A DNA stretch of 64,000 nucleotides from Chiua virens (GCA_019787685.1 JAHNUO010000013.1:372001-436000), one strand, 5' to 3'. Positions 23,701 through 36,466 are shown, counted from the stretch's first letter. A program made the numbers and translations. Notes: generated from the letters alone by a model not told the origin.

Positions 23701-24604
23701 CTGCCGCCATGTCGAGAGAACTAGTGAACTGACCTTTCACCTGTGAGAAGGGAACGGTCGAAACGCAAATCAGAGGACATTTGAACGATTCTGAGATCAG
23801 CAGGGACACGATCTCCCGTAGAGAGGACGACGATGTCACCAACGACGATGTCGTTTGCGGGGACGAGTTGCTGATTGCCTTCCCGTATGACGGAAGCTTC
23901 CTCAGCAATGAGCGATTTGATGGACTTCATGATGCGACTGGCATTCCAATCAACTAGGGCGTAAAACGTAGCAGAGACGACGATGACGAGCATCTATGAT
24001 GGGCCTGAGAATGGAACAACGAACAGCCTACGGAGGGTGCGCTTACAAGGAGCACAGCGACACCAAGATTAAAGGCAGCCGGGGGCTGGCCCAATGGTTT
24101 ATAGGAGAGCTAGCGTGGTTTTTATGAATAACGGGAATGGCAGAAAGTGTGAACGGGATAACCTACAATGGTAACGACGAACGCAATCCACATGAGGAAG
24201 TTGAAGCCTCCAAAGACATAGTTGAGCGCCTTTAACCAGTACTGGGTTGGCGGGGGGCTGATGATGTTCCTTCCATCCTTCAGTCTGCGTTCGACTGCGG
24301 CCGACTCGAGACCGACGGAGGGGCTACAAGAGTAACGAACATAGACCTCGTCTGTCGGGATTTGGTGGACATCGATTGTAGCAATGGCATCTGCGGGGTC
24401 AGTGGACTTCTTAGGCTTTGTGTCTGCTGCAACCTTTTCGTCGACGCGAATTGAGAGAGTGCGATACCTGCGGAGGCGACGAGGTCAGAGAGGTCGAGGA
24501 GAGGTATGGACGTGCAACACTTGCCCAATCTGGATTCCATAACCACCGCCCTGGACTTCTGCAACGGACCTCCGTGAACTGGACTCGCCAACGGACTTCT
24601 CCAT
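20766..24604 (-). CDS. P-type cation ATPase, type IIC (Na/K-ATPase alpha)-like
   Basis: Membrane pump of the P-type ATPase superfamily, closest to the Na,K/H,K-ATPase alpha class found sporadically in fungi. In order: N-terminal actuator-side domain, [27 protein letters not shown] join, M4 with [20 protein letters not shown], phosphorylation site [13 protein letters not shown], nucleotide domain with [10 protein letters not shown] and [11 protein letters not shown], hinge [20 protein letters not shown], then M5-M10 ([40 protein letters not shown]) and the C-terminus [16 protein letters not shown]. About eleven exons. The start ATG at 24604 gives [13 protein letters not shown]. Catalytic loops are intact. 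However, the M4 motif VPEGL reads VPQGL, and the M6 LGTD aspartates read SITND, so ion selectivity is hard to predict. Assignment to the class is firm; substrate is not known. Confidence 0.87.
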
Positions 24605-26045
24605 AGCTCTCGTACGACCAAAGGAAATGGATGGACGTCCTTTTATCACGCTTTATCTCCTCTTCGTGGGCAAATCATTTGAGCTGATTTCGCCATTAGA
24701 ACTCGGATCTGTCGTACTGCGCGAATTTCGCTATTCCATCTTATCAACTGACTCTCGTCGCTAAGGTGCGCGACTTGTCTATAATCAGTCCATGACGAGA
24801 CCAGGCACATAACATCATGCGCACAGGGCACAAGGTGGCGCTCAAAATTTGAAAGCTCGATGGCGACCCCGCGCGGCGACCTCAGATGCCGGCGAAGATA
24901 GTGGACGCCTTCTTCCAAGCTTTTAAAAAAAGTAGACCCCCTACTCCTCTTCTGACTTCACAATGTACCTTATTATAGCAACATTGTAGAAATGTGACGG
25001 CCTTCAAGCTGGTCACCCTATCTTCACCACGCGACGGTTCGGCTCGGTAACAACGCACGGAATCTATCAACCCGAAAGCCGCACCAGAGTCTCATATCTT
25101 GATCCGAATACTCATAAGTATTATTTAACTCATACATTGACTTTCTTATCGTTGTCGTTGTCGTCATCTTGTGCCTTCATTTGACGGGTACTCAGACTTG
25201 CTTATATTCAGATATAGAAAGCAACAAGAAGTTGTTCGGTAATTAGCTGGTTCCGGCAACTTGGAGCTCCGCAAGAGCCTCGGGATCAGAACGTATGCAG
25301 TTTGATGAAACGTGTACACGCACAATGACCGAGTCGATGATCAATTGATCACACTCGAACATGTTGCTGCTTCGTTACCTCGATATCTGGAGTGAAAAGA
25401 TGGACACCTCGGATCATTGGGATAACATCCATGCAAAAGTTCAGCATGAGTTGCTTTACTGCCGCTGGGCGGCCGAGATCAAGTGACATCGTTATTATCG
25501 TCCTGACCCCTGAGTGGTAACGCCACTCGGGTCTGGCACCAGAACGTGTGGGATCTGGCTTGGGCTCACTAAATATAGGGACATTGCACACCCCGACAAT
25601 TACCTATGAGTGGCCATATTAATTCCCATACCCCAGTGTGGAGCACGCAAAAGTGAAGTCGGGATGACAGGATGGTCAGAAGACTGGTAGGAAGTGGCGC
25701 GAAGATATTTGACCGCATTCGCAATCAAGTTGCACTTGTTGCGATCCATCATATAGTTTTAGCGAAGGTGAAATTTAGCGGCTGATGATCACTGACCTAG
25801 GAAGACGTTACACGCATATGCGGAGACTCTGTACAGCCGAGCGGTGCCACCGGGGATGATCAAACGATCAACTTTCCACCGAGTGATCAGATCTAACCTT
25901 CCTTATCGGTGATATCCGGGCTCCAAGGACTCGAACAAAGTTCCTCATCAACCGGAAGACGTACCGTGCCACGTCACTCGCAAGCATGTCGCCGAAGCTA
26001 ATCCGCAGAGAAACCGGCCCGATTCAATCAGTGATTATGTAACCG
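24605..26045. other. Long intergenic region, no gene seen
   Basis: About 1.4 kb between the divergent ATPase and HEM4 genes. The longest frames (minus 24646-24918 and 25349-25591) lack motifs and splice partners. No repeat, tRNA or transposon end could be recognised. Confidence 0.45.
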
Positions 26046-26914
26046 ATGAAGTGTATCTTGTTACTCAGAACCCCAGAAGAAAACGGTCCTGATCACTACG
26101 AGGTCGCGTTTGAGGCGGCGGGGTATACCCCGCTTGTCCGTACCCGTGCTGGAGACGACCTTTGTCAATATCGACGTGCTCGCGGACGAGATCGTCCGTG
26201 GGCCCAACGCCTTGGGTATATCCGGGGTGATCCTGACGAGCAAGCGTGCGATCGAGGCGTGGCACGAAGCCCTCCGATCGATTTCGCCAGAGGTGGAGAC
26301 GACGCAAGGTGCGTGTGCCATACGATCTTGACAGGTTCCTCATCCGTCGTGAATCAGCGGACTGGCGGACGGTCACGTTTTACGTCGTCGGACATGCGAC
26401 TGCGAGAGCCGCTTCCGAGATGCATACCGCGTTTCCGACGATGGTTCATCTCGCGCCTGCGGAAGGGCTCATTCGTGGTGGTGCGGGAGCGGGTACGGCG
26501 GAGCGACTCGCAGCGTTTATCTTGGCAGAGGGTGTCGGTGGGAATGGGCTGCGTATGCTGTATCTGACGGGGGACAAGAATCGGGAGGCAATGCCGGAGA
26601 TGCTCTCAGCCGGAGGTGTGGTCCTGGACACGCTCGAAGCGTATCGCACGACGGGGTCGTCTGCGTTTCGGGCCGACTTGGGGACCGCACTGGAGAAAGT
26701 CCCAGCAACAGGCACAGATCCGACATGGGTGGTGCATTTCGCACCGTCAGCGGCAGCGTTCGTCACGCCGTTTTTACGTGAGGTGCTTTCGTTTGACGGG
26801 GAGAAGCTCAAAGTGGCAGCGATTGGCGGTACGACGGCGGCACATTTATCGGACACGCTGAAGGTGCGGGTGGACGTAGGTTTCACCCAAACCAACGCCA
26901 GACGCGCTGTGTAG
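26046..26914 (+). CDS. HEM4: Uroporphyrinogen-III synthase (one frame break)
   Basis: Fourth enzyme of haem synthesis, which cyclises hydroxymethylbilane with inversion of ring D in the cytosol. It starts MKCILLLRTPEENGPDHYEV, then AFEAAGYTPL; SVPVLETTFVNIDVLADEI continues in the next frame, so one extra base lies around 26125-26136. Then come GVILTSKRAIEAWHEALRSI, an intron 26310-26358 (GTGCGT...ATCAG), TFYVVGHATA, LYLTGDKNREAMPEMLS, VVHFAPSAAAFVTPFL, and KVAAIGGTTAAHLSDTLKVR to the stop. The bilobal HEM4 pattern, including the ITS-like LTSKRA and the GxTTA box, is complete. Because the enzyme is normally essential and no other copy is visible here, the break is more likely an assembly indel than gene death. 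Confidence 0.85.
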
Positions 26915-27088
26915 TGCTATCGTCGGGTTCGACAAGTCGCTTGAACTCTAATAAGACATTGAATGAAGTTACGTTAGACCGGGCCCTTAGAACATTGCGT
27001 CCTCGCTTGGGTTTTTGTTGTTGCCAAGTCCAACTACTACACGTTCTTTTTTTTCCTTCTCTTCCCTGGGGTAATCACTGGCAGCAGG

Positions 27089-29784
27089 ATGAGCACTCCT
27101 CTCAAGAGGCAGGAGTACAGTCCCGTCGCGTCCGCGTCCAACTCCAATCTCGCCATTCCGCCGACTCCACGCTCACCCTCCACAGCGAGCAACTATACGG
27201 AGCGTGGCTTCCCAGGCTCACCTATCTCATCCAGGTCTCCAAGTCCATCGCCCTACTTTGTGCGTGCAATGTTGTGTTCGTGGTTTGTCGTGTGCTGACG
27301 GGTGTCTAGAACTCGTTGTCTGACAAGGTAGGGTGGGATGCGACGGCGATGGCGGTGGTGCTGATGAAAGACAAACAGTACTCGCTCAACCCCAATCCTG
27401 CAGAATGGGGTGCAACGGCGTTGACGATGGGGACACCGGAGCCAGATGATTACCTACACAATCCTGACCCGAAGCGCGACTTGAAGAGTGACAAGGGCGG
27501 CACTATTTGCACCGCACGTGGACTTGTCAATCTCGGTTGCCTCTTCATCCTTGCTGCTGGTTGCATTGCCCTCTTGTGAGTTCCGTCTCCTCTTGCTACT
27601 GTAGACTCTATTGTAACACTGTTTCCAGCATAGGTTTGCCGATAATATCGTCGTATCTTGGCCTCGCTTATCGGTTGACAGGTTTTCCCCTCGCAAGTCA
27701 TCTCTTGTCCCACAAGCAAACGACTCAGGGGGGTTTCAATTTCGGTGGTACTAATGCGACTGGTCAACTTCCCGTCATGCCCGGGAACCGTGGCCTCATC
27801 GACGTCAACACCCCACAAGACGCGTACACCAAACAGTCATACATGTCTAGCGACATGTTAGAGCTCGTATTTTCCGACGAGTTCAATGTCGAAGGTCGTT
27901 CGTTTTATCCAGGAGACGATCCATATTGGGAAGCGCCAAACTTGCATTATTGGGGGACAGGTGAGTGGAAATCAAAGTGGGGCCCGTGAATAGACTGATG
28001 GTGCGTGACAGGACGACTTGGAATGGTACGATCCAGACGCGGTGACGACCAAAAATGGGGCATTAGTCATTACCTTGAGCAAGCGGGACCCGGCTGGCAA
28101 CCACAATTTGACGTACCGCTCCGGTATGGTGGGTCATCACTGTTGTGATCTTGTTTTCTCCGAACTGATCGGCTACGTACTGTAGATTCAGTCATGGTAT
28201 GTACTGTGATTTCTGCCCGCTCAGAAAGAACAAGTTTGAAACAGTGCGATGGTAGGAACAAGTTTTGCTTCACGGGTGGATTGATTGAGAGTACGTATGC
28301 TCGTTTCAGCGGGATTTTCTCTAACACGTCGCTAGCATCTGTCATCCTACCAGGGTCAAACAATGTTCAGTGCGTCCATCGTTCCTTTGTTGTAACTGTG
28401 TAGTCACCTATGACCAGTGGTTTGTGGCCCGCCGTGTAAGTGTTGATCCCGTGGGATGACATTTCGTCTGATATCGTCGGCGAAGCTGGACGATGGGGAA
28501 TCTAGGGCGCGCTGGGTTTGGTGCGAGTTTGGAAGGCCTGGTGGGTGATACCTCCGAGCCAGGATATCTGGTGTTCTCATCATACCCATCTAGTGGCCAT
28601 ACTCGTATGACAGCTGTGATGTCGGCACACTGGAGAACCAGACATATCCTGGCCAGAATGCGCCTCTGGCTGCCACTGAAAACGGGGATCCTTTGTATGG
28701 GGGTGTCTTGGTATACCACCTATTTACTAGCTCGTCTCCTCCGTTTAACCCATGTCATGTAGTCTTATCTCCAAGGCCAGCGTCTATCTGCGTGCACCTG
28801 TCCCGGCGAATCCCATCCGGGTCCCGTCCGCAAGGATGGTACCTATGTTGGCCGTTCAGCACCTGAAATTGATATTTTCGAAGCGACTGTGGATGGTGGT
28901 ATCGGCAAGGTCTCCGCGTGTCCTTGTGGGTCTGTTCGTTACTCTGACCATGCGTTCCTTGAAGGTGTCTCAATCTGCGCAATGGGCACCGTTCAATGTA
29001 TGCCATGCGTCGTGTTTTTCTTGATTCATGATTGACTTGTGACACAGGCGGCGTATCAATTCTCCAACACGTCGAATAACTATGCCATCTACGACCCGGA
29101 TATCACAGTGCTCAATCCCTACATCGGCGGTGTGTACAGGACACGATAGCCAACATTGTGCTGACTTGGGGCAGGGGCGTATCAACAAACCACGAGTGGC
29201 TTGAGCGTCACCGACCAAGATTGTTATGAGTTGGATAAAGGGTGTTACAGCGTGTACGGTTTTGAATACGTCCCCGGATTCGACAATGCGTACATTACGT
29301 GGATAAGCGACGACAAGCGTGTCTGGACAGTGATGGCAGGTGGCCTAGGGCCAGATTCACTCACAGACATTAGTGCGCGGCCTATCCCCCAAGAGCCAAT
29401 GGTATGTGCTTTGCCCGTTTGACGCATGTCGATGTTGATGTTTTCCCGACTAGTACATCATCGCTAATCTTGGGTTCTCTGTCAATTTTGGCGGGATCGA
29501 TTTTGCCAACATTCAGCTACCTGCGACGATGATGATTGACTACATTCGTGTATACCAGCCTTCGAATGCGAAAGATATCGGATGCGACCCACCGGGGTTT
29601 CCTACCTGCTGCTTATATCAATGCGTGCGTCTTGTTCTTTCTTTTGTTCCTGTGGATAATGGGGTAATCTCAACACGGCGGTGGTAGGTACAAGGAAGCG
29701 TACACCAATTTCAATCTGACTGGCTGGGGATCCCCTCAATATAATCAGACGGTGCCCAAGAACAGGTTGAATGGCGGATGCTAA
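27089..29784 (+). CDS. KRE6/SKN1-type beta-1,6-glucan synthesis protein, GH16
   Basis: Type II membrane protein of the fungal cell-wall SKN1/KRE6 family, needed for beta-1,6-glucan assembly in the secretory pathway. A Ser/Pro-rich cytosolic tail ([20 protein letters not shown]) precedes one membrane segment ([18 protein letters not shown], then [11 protein letters not shown]). The luminal GH16-like domain follows: [70 protein letters not shown] with both acidic residues of the GH16 catalytic motif ExDxx[11 protein letters not shown] and [20 protein letters not shown], then [11 protein letters not shown] and the end NRLNGGC. About twelve short introns restore the frame. All expected family blocks are present, so it should be functional. 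Confidence 0.92.
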
Positions 29785-29852
29785 CTGGCCCTATCGTAAC
29801 GGGATTACGATCTTTCTAGATTTACCTTAGAGATTGCACATACCATGATACA

Positions 29853-29875
29853 ACCACCACCACCACCACCACCAC
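29853..29875 (+). repeat. ACC trinucleotide microsatellite
   Basis: About seven or eight ACC units just downstream of the GH16 gene and 200 bases before the H2C2 gene. Non-coding. Confidence 0.85.
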
Positions 29876-30080
29876 ATGACGCAGCCAGCGCGCGGCTCAC
29901 ATGAGGAAGGGTTTATATTCCTCACGTGATCTCTGGTTGTGGACGTGTCAGCCGCCGAGGCGCGTCGAGGTGTTTTATTGGGATCCAGGTTGCGTAGAAT
30001 CTTGTCTAATCAGTTCCTACTGTACACAACCTACATATTCATCCCACACTCTTTTCGACATTCTACGCAAAAACAGTGCT

Positions 30081-31951
30081 ATGCCACCCAGTCTACGAGC
30101 TCATGTGTCGCGCGCGACGTCCTCATCGAGACCATATGACCGCCGCTCGCCAACCGCCAGTCCGCTGCAGTCAGAGAGCCCGCTCGTCTATTCTCCGAGC
30201 CCGCCGCCCACTTCGCCGATGAAAGAGCCAGAGATCCCGCCAGACCATCCCGGTCTGCCCACCTACGCCGGGTACAAGCAGATCGAGAGTGCGTACCTAC
30301 ACAGTCTCAGTCCGCGCAAGCGCGACAAGGCCCTCATCACGCAAGCCATGTTTGACAAGATCTGGGACGTGCTGCACCAACCGGAAGCATGTACGATCGA
30401 GACGCCCCAATTTCGATTCTGGGTACGCAAGATGTTCGCGCTCAGTCGGCCCGCGAGCGGGCAATGTGCCGTCTTTGGATCGGGGACGGACCCACATTCC
30501 GACTCGGACGACGACGAAGCGTCGTCGCTCGCACTCGAGCACGCCATGGGCATCGGTCTTGGGGCGTCCAATGACCCCCCGAGTGCGGTCGTCCTGCACG
30601 AGCACCGGCCCGTGGCGATCATGGAACAGCTGTACGAGCTCTTTTGCTACTGCCACATCCGGGCGGGCCATGGTGGGCGGGACAAGACGTGTGCAGTGAT
30701 CCGGGAGCATTATTCGTGGGTGCCCAAGGAGCTGACGGCGCAGTTCGTCAAGGCGTGTCCGACGTGTGCGTTGAAGCGGGGTGGTTGTGGGGGGATCGGG
30801 ATCGGGATCGGTGCGGACGTGGGGATGACGGTGAGGGTGAGTCACGGGCAGGGTGGGAATCGACGGGGGAGGAGGAGACGGGAAACGGAGCCAGTTAAAG
30901 GCGAGGAGAAGCCAGAGGTACCGCTCGCCGTGGAGTGGCCTACGACAGGGGGTCCGCTCGATCCGGGGAACCCAGCACCGTGTGGTGTGCGCGAGCGACT
31001 TCGCACACGTGAGGCGACGCGAACGGCATCGAGCAGCTCTGTGTCCGAGTCGCCGACGAGCGGTTCTAGCGGTAGGATGCGGTCAACGACGCACGAAGTT
31101 CCCCACGAGAGCTGCTTCTCGGACGGAGCGACGACGCTATTCGCGCTGCCGGTCTGCGACACGACACGCACTGTCCTTTCCCAGGCGTTCTCGGTCGACA
31201 ACTCTGGAGCGACGATCGTGAGTCCGCATCGCGTGAAAATCCAAGGACCAACCGGCAGCCCGAGCAACCTCCCCCCGCTCGCAACCGCGCTCTCGGACGA
31301 CTCCCTCGACGAAACGCTCGCGCCGTTCGTCGATTACGGCGTCCGCACCGCCGACGATGGTGAGCGGGACGTCACGGGCGAATGTCTCCCGCCTGCGCTG
31401 AGGCCGCTCCGACTCCTCGGGCCGGTCCCGTCTTCGAGCACTGCCGAACAACTAGCAGATGCCGCAAGGCCACTGCCCTTTCTCTTCCAGATCGATCCGG
31501 CCTTGCTCTCGTTCAATTACGCAGGGACAGAGCTGTCAGGGGGCTCTTGTCTGACCCGGACATCGCGTATTCCGAGCCGGGTGAAGGTGAGGGCATCTCA
31601 GGCTATCTGCACGCGAGTCCCCTCGCCCTGACCGCGTCGTCTCGTGGGGAGGGACAAGGGCACACGGTGGGCACATGTTCAGATGCCACTGTGCGTGTCG
31701 GTGGCATGTCGATCGGTGACGTTTCCCAGAGTCCGGGTCTGTATGCATTGCGTTCGCCTAGTACCATGACGATGTCGCCGGACCTGCCTGCCGGTGGTGA
31801 CACGTACCCGGAGACGGAACGTGTGGCGTTGTCGCGCAGTCGATGTCACGGATCCTGGTACGGTCCTTCACTCTTGCCTTGCACGACGGACGAGGTCGGA
31901 CAGCAACTCAACGGCACGCTTTCCTTGTCCATCCTGACGGACGCGTACTAG
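30081..31951 (+). CDS. Protein with integrase-type H2C2 zinc finger (domesticated integrase fragment)
   Basis: Intronless or nearly so, GC-rich gene. I chose ATG 30081 (MPPSLRAHVSRATSSSRPYD) because upstream in-frame sequence is not protein-like. After a Ser/Pro-rich start come YKQIESAYLHSLSPRKRDKA and LITQAMFDKIWDVLHQPEAC, TPQFRFWVRKMF, and an HHCC zinc-binding unit: HIRAGHGGRDKTCAVIREHY then SWVPKELTAQFVKACPTCAL. This is the integrase zinc-binding domain of Ty3/gypsy elements. No DDE catalytic core, reverse transcriptase or LTR is present, so this looks like a host gene of the conserved fungal H2C2 class, possibly DNA-binding. A Ser/Thr-rich tail follows, with FQIDPALLSFNYA. The frame then changes near 31540 (G5 run) and continues to the stop at 31951; alternatively the gene stops at 31631. 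Confidence 0.68.
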
Positions 31952-32481
31952 TGATCTTCCAAATACAATACCGTGTACATAGTTTTTCTCGATCCATCTT
32001 TCTTCGATCGCGGCTGTAAAAATATTGTTGACTATGTACAATCACGATCATCCTTCATTCCTTGTAAGTAGAAAACAAGTCCGAGCGATGACACTACGAT
32101 ACAGACATATAACATGGAACGGAAGATTTTTTGTCATAGTAGGTGCTGAATGGAAAACGGAAGTAATTGTAAAAGGCAAGGGAAAGCATGAGAAATCTGA
32201 CATGTTTGGGCTAAACTGGACAGGAAAGAACAACCAATGAAAGCAGCAATGGACAAGGGCAGGGGTGTCAGGTCGACCGACTGGAAACCTAGAACAGGGT
32301 GGAAGACAAACAGCTGAATAGGGGATGATTGAAGAGCATCGAAAAATGAAATGAAAAGCAAGGAAACGATTACAAGCGTGCAGTAGGGTATGAAGAAGAT
32401 TGTGAATGTGACCATATTTTCCAATGACACGGGACCAAAAACAGCGCTGATAAGCCTAAGATAGAGGTACCTGCCAAAACC
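31952..32481. other. Intergenic region between convergent genes
   Basis: About 530 bases, A/G-rich on the plus strand, with no supported gene. It presumably holds the 3' UTRs of the H2C2 gene and the KIN4-like kinase. Confidence 0.5.
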
Positions 32482-35400
32482 TTAACTCTGAAGATCTGCC
32501 CTCCTGGTGACACGTCAGACAGTATCAAATGCAACAACAGCACACGTACTCTCTGATCGTGTCGTACAGGAATTTGTAGCTGCGGAGATTACCTTTCAAA
32601 CGACGGATATCAAGACTATAGGTATCTTTGAGGCGATCTATCCGTGTGAGTTCAACTGAGAAGCGGACTTCGTCCCCCGCATCCTGCGCGGTGTCACCGT
32701 AAGTTGGTCCCCCGACGCCCGATGGGGTGGGCTCGACAGGGGATGGCGCCGTCGCAGGGTTATCGTCATCCAGGGACAGCGATGGGTGCGAAGAAGCTAC
32801 GCCAGAAACTTGAGACGACTGTCGTCGCATGAGGAGGCCCTTGAGCATGCCACCAGGAGAAGGATGGGATGGGACGGGAAGACCACGTTTATCCACCTAT
32901 ACCCTCATCAGCAACTCCAAACGACGGAGCATAGGAGCAACTTACGCCATTGGATGCCGCTGATCCGACCATAGTGAACGCAGCCAACCCACTTCCACCT
33001 CCGACCGTGCTAAAGCCCAAGCCAACAGCTCCACTACTCTTTCTCCTCTTTGCACGGACGCATCTATATTTGTATTCGCTTTCGGCCTTGATCTCCACGC
33101 CCATCTCCTCCAAGACTTTGCAGACATGCTTGATTACTTGGGGAGGTGGGCGAGTGGTGATCGTAGTCTGATCGACAGCACCATGATGGATGCGCAAAAC
33201 ATCCTTGGGAGGAGCGGACACGTTGAATTTCCACCCAGTCCTAGAGAATGAGAACGACGTGTCCCCAGCGGACCGACCCTGTTCTCCGTTCCTCTCCACC
33301 CCGGTCCTGGAACTTGGCGTCGGAATCTGCGAGCGTGAGGACAAGTCCGTGCCCGCGCGAATGGCCCCCAGATCGGGGGACACCTCCTCGGGCTTGGCAT
33401 TACTTCTCCTCCTGAACCATTGCATAACATTGCGAGCCTTGGTCGTCGAGGCGGGCATTTCATGAGTTGGATACCCTTCCTTGGCCATGCTGGGGAATAT
33501 AGCACCACGATTGGTCTGGGAGGGAGAAGCGGTGGAAGACGGCGGCAATTGCTTCTCGGGATCGCGACTGCCCTTGCTTAGCGTCTCACTAACGGGAGTC
33601 TTGCCTTTCCGTGACTTGATAGAGCGGCTCAACGGCTCGACCATGACCGTGAGTGTGTTCCTCCTGTTCTTCTTGGCCGACTCGGGGCTGGAGGTGACTG
33701 TACTCAGTGGAGCGTTCTTGGGTGCCTCATTGGCACTTGGAACCGGCGGCGAGGCTTTCTTCTCTTCCGCGACGGGTGTGCCAGCAGCAGAACTTTCAGA
33801 CGGGACACGGGACCGGATACCATTAGCAGCAGATTGGTCGCCATTGGTACCAAATATCTTTCCCAGTCCAAACTTGTCCACTGACAAGCCTTTGCGGTGA
33901 CGGCTTGAACCCGAACCTGTGGAGCTGGTAGCGGCAGTGTTGACGGACTTTGACGACTTGTCCTCCACATTCGCGGGAGCAGTAGGACTGGCGGGAGAGA
34001 TAGCAACCGAAGGTGTTTGGGGGTGATTCTCGCGCAGCGCGGAAGATGGACTGAGGAGTGTCGTTTCGACACGAGGAGGGGTAGATGGAGGAGCAGGAAG
34101 CGGTTTTCGTGTAGGTGTCTCCGCATTGGAAGAGACGGAAGTGACCTTCTCTGCAGGTACACGCGGGGAAGTGCGAGAACCGGACACCGTACGATCGCGA
34201 GCTGCGGCACCCTGCTTGGAGCCGGGATAAGTAGATAGATCTGCTCTTGCCTTGCCATGACTGGACCCGGCCTGCTCCTGGGTCTGGGGATCTCCGGGAT
34301 ACTCCACTTGAATGGTATGCCGGAAGCCACCGGTAGCCTTCTTCTTCCCGGTATCCGCAGGCGATTTTGCAGAACCATTAGGTGGATACGATGAATCAAT
34401 ATCTTGGATGTTGGGAGTGACTGATGGGCCCTCATCAGGTGTTGAGATCGTGACAGGGATATTGACAACACTTGAAGGCGCGAACGGATCGTCATCAGGA
34501 CCCATAGACGTAGTGGGAGTGACAGCAAGAGAAACAGCATTGCGAGAGTGAGGTGCAGGGGTAGATGATGAGTATATCGACTGGTCAACGGATGTCTCAT
34601 ACAGGTATTCTGGTTGACCGGCCGCGGGTAAATTGTCTCTATAGGAGTGGCTCCTAGGATTGGTAGAAGTGGAGGCGTTAAGCATGCCATCGACACGAGC
34701 ACTCTGGGTCCGCGTAACCCTGCTGGGCTCTGGTTGAGCTGCAGCTGCTTGACGCATCTGTCGCTGATAAGCTAGCCTCTTTATCTGGTGTTGTTCCATG
34801 GCGGCATGTTCAAGCTCATCGACGCTATTGGAGAAGATGTACGCGTAAGTTGACAACCAAGGATGTGCCATGATTGTCCGTAAATCGGCACGGCGGGTAG
34901 GGTCTGGGACGAGCATTATGGAGAGGAGGTCCCTGGCTTCCGTGGAGACATAGTCGGGGAAAGAGAGGGGGGTATTAACAATATATTTGTACAAGAGGTT
35001 GATGTTGTCGCCATCAGGATTAGCAGGGTCGTCGTCAAAGGGGAGATAACCGGCAAGCATAGCGTAGAGGATAACGCCACAGGACCATATATCAACGGCG
35101 GAGCCAACGTATAGGCCCTCAGAGATGACAAGTTCAGGTGCGGCATAGCACGGAGAACCACAGCTTGTCTGCATGAGATCGTCGGCACGATGTTCGAAGC
35201 GGTTAGCGAATCCAAAGTCTGTGATTATAACATTACGGTTGCGATCGAGGAGGAGGTTTTCGAGTTTAAGATCACGATGAACGATTTTCTTTTGATGAAT
35301 GTACCAGACACCGGAGATGAGCTGGGAAAAGAGTTTTGCGGCATCTTTCTCTTTGAGATAGCGGTGGGCGAGGATGTGATCAAAGAGCTCGCCACCGGAG

Positions 35401-35962
35401 GCATACTCGAGAATGATGCCGATGTACTTGTCAGTTTCGATGACGTCGTACAGTCGGACGATGTTGGGATGTTTCAGGGTCTGAGGGGGAGTCAACATCG
35501 AGTTGATGATGAAAGAAGGATACATACCCGAAGAACTTCAATTTCACGTTCGACTTTGGACATGCGGACGGAGCTGTCGATGTTGCCCCGGCGAATTAAT
35601 TTTACGGCGACCTCTTCGCCCCATTGACTGTGCAAGCCGAGTTTGACCTTGCCGAACTCGCCCTCACCCACGGTCTGCAAGAGGAGGTAGGGACCGAACT
35701 TGGGAATGGACCTCCTTGGGTGTGCTGCGGCGTAGGCTACGGCAGCGGGGTGGGAGTACACGTCACGATATCCAGGATGATCATCAGCGGGTTGGTGCTG
35801 ATGTTGAGGAGAGACGACCTGGTGAGAGGCCCTCTGTCTTCTGGATGAAGAGGGATTGTTTGCGACAGGCGATGGCTGGGCAGAGACGGAGACGGGACGA
35901 GAGGCAGCATGCTGGCGCGAGGAGCCGGAATGGGAAGTATCTGGGATTTGGAGGCTGTTCAT
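32482..35962 (-). CDS. KIN4-like CAMK-family Ser/Thr kinase with KA1-type tail
   Basis: Long protein kinase of the CAMKL group closest to fungal Kin4, which in yeast enforces the spindle-position checkpoint. After a His/Ser/Gln-rich start (MNSLQIPDTSHSGSSRQ) the catalytic domain is complete: GEGEFGKVKLG (P-loop), VAVKLIRRG (Lys), HPNIVRLYDVIETDKYIGI, HRDLKLENLLLD, DFGFANRF, SCGSPCYAAPELV in the activation loop, and DIWSCGVILYAMLAGYLPFD. A very long Ser/Pro/Thr-rich linker follows. The C-terminus (VRFSVELTRIDRLKDTYSLD then IRRLKGNLRSYKFLYDTIRE) resembles a KA1 membrane-association domain and ends RADLQS after a last intron. Few introns: one after the VLR of the kinase N-lobe, one near 32890 and one at 32557-32518 approximately. 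It is expected to be active. Confidence 0.9.
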
Positions 35963-36466
35963 TGTGGAGAAGAGAAAGGACCCTCGGGAGGAAGGGCAAG
36001 TTTATGAGACGGAAAAGCGACGCGTCCGGGCTAAGATTGACCTGTCAGATTGAAAAGGGTATTCGACGAAGACCGACACTCACAAACTATCCGCGATTCG
36101 ACCGCTATTAGCAAGTTACTTGAAGGAGAAAAACAAGTTCAGAATGCAACTTGCAACTCGACAAAGGACCCTTGGCAATCAAACGTGCGAATTCGTGCGC
36201 CTATGCCCTTCGGTCACACTTTTCGGTCAGACCCTGCCCAAGTCTCAGCCAAATCACTCACCGCAATGCTCGTTGTTCCTCTTCCGCCACCGTCAACGAC
36301 GCGAAAATTCAAGACAAGCACGCGCCCAACGCCCGAGCACAACCTCCACAATTGTTCAGGCTCTACTTCAAATTTTCACATTCCGACGGTGCCGCGATTG
36401 AGGCGATGTTCGGGCCGAGCCGAGCCGTACGTCACGATAGCATCATGTTTCAGTCATTTACTTCTT
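35963..36466. other. Promoter region of the kinase gene and 3' flank of ADE13
   Basis: About 500 bases between two minus-strand genes. Plus-strand open frames here (up to 184 codons from 36050) are Ser/His/Pro-rich, overlap the ADE13 3' end and have no family motifs, so they are treated as chance. Confidence 0.45.
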
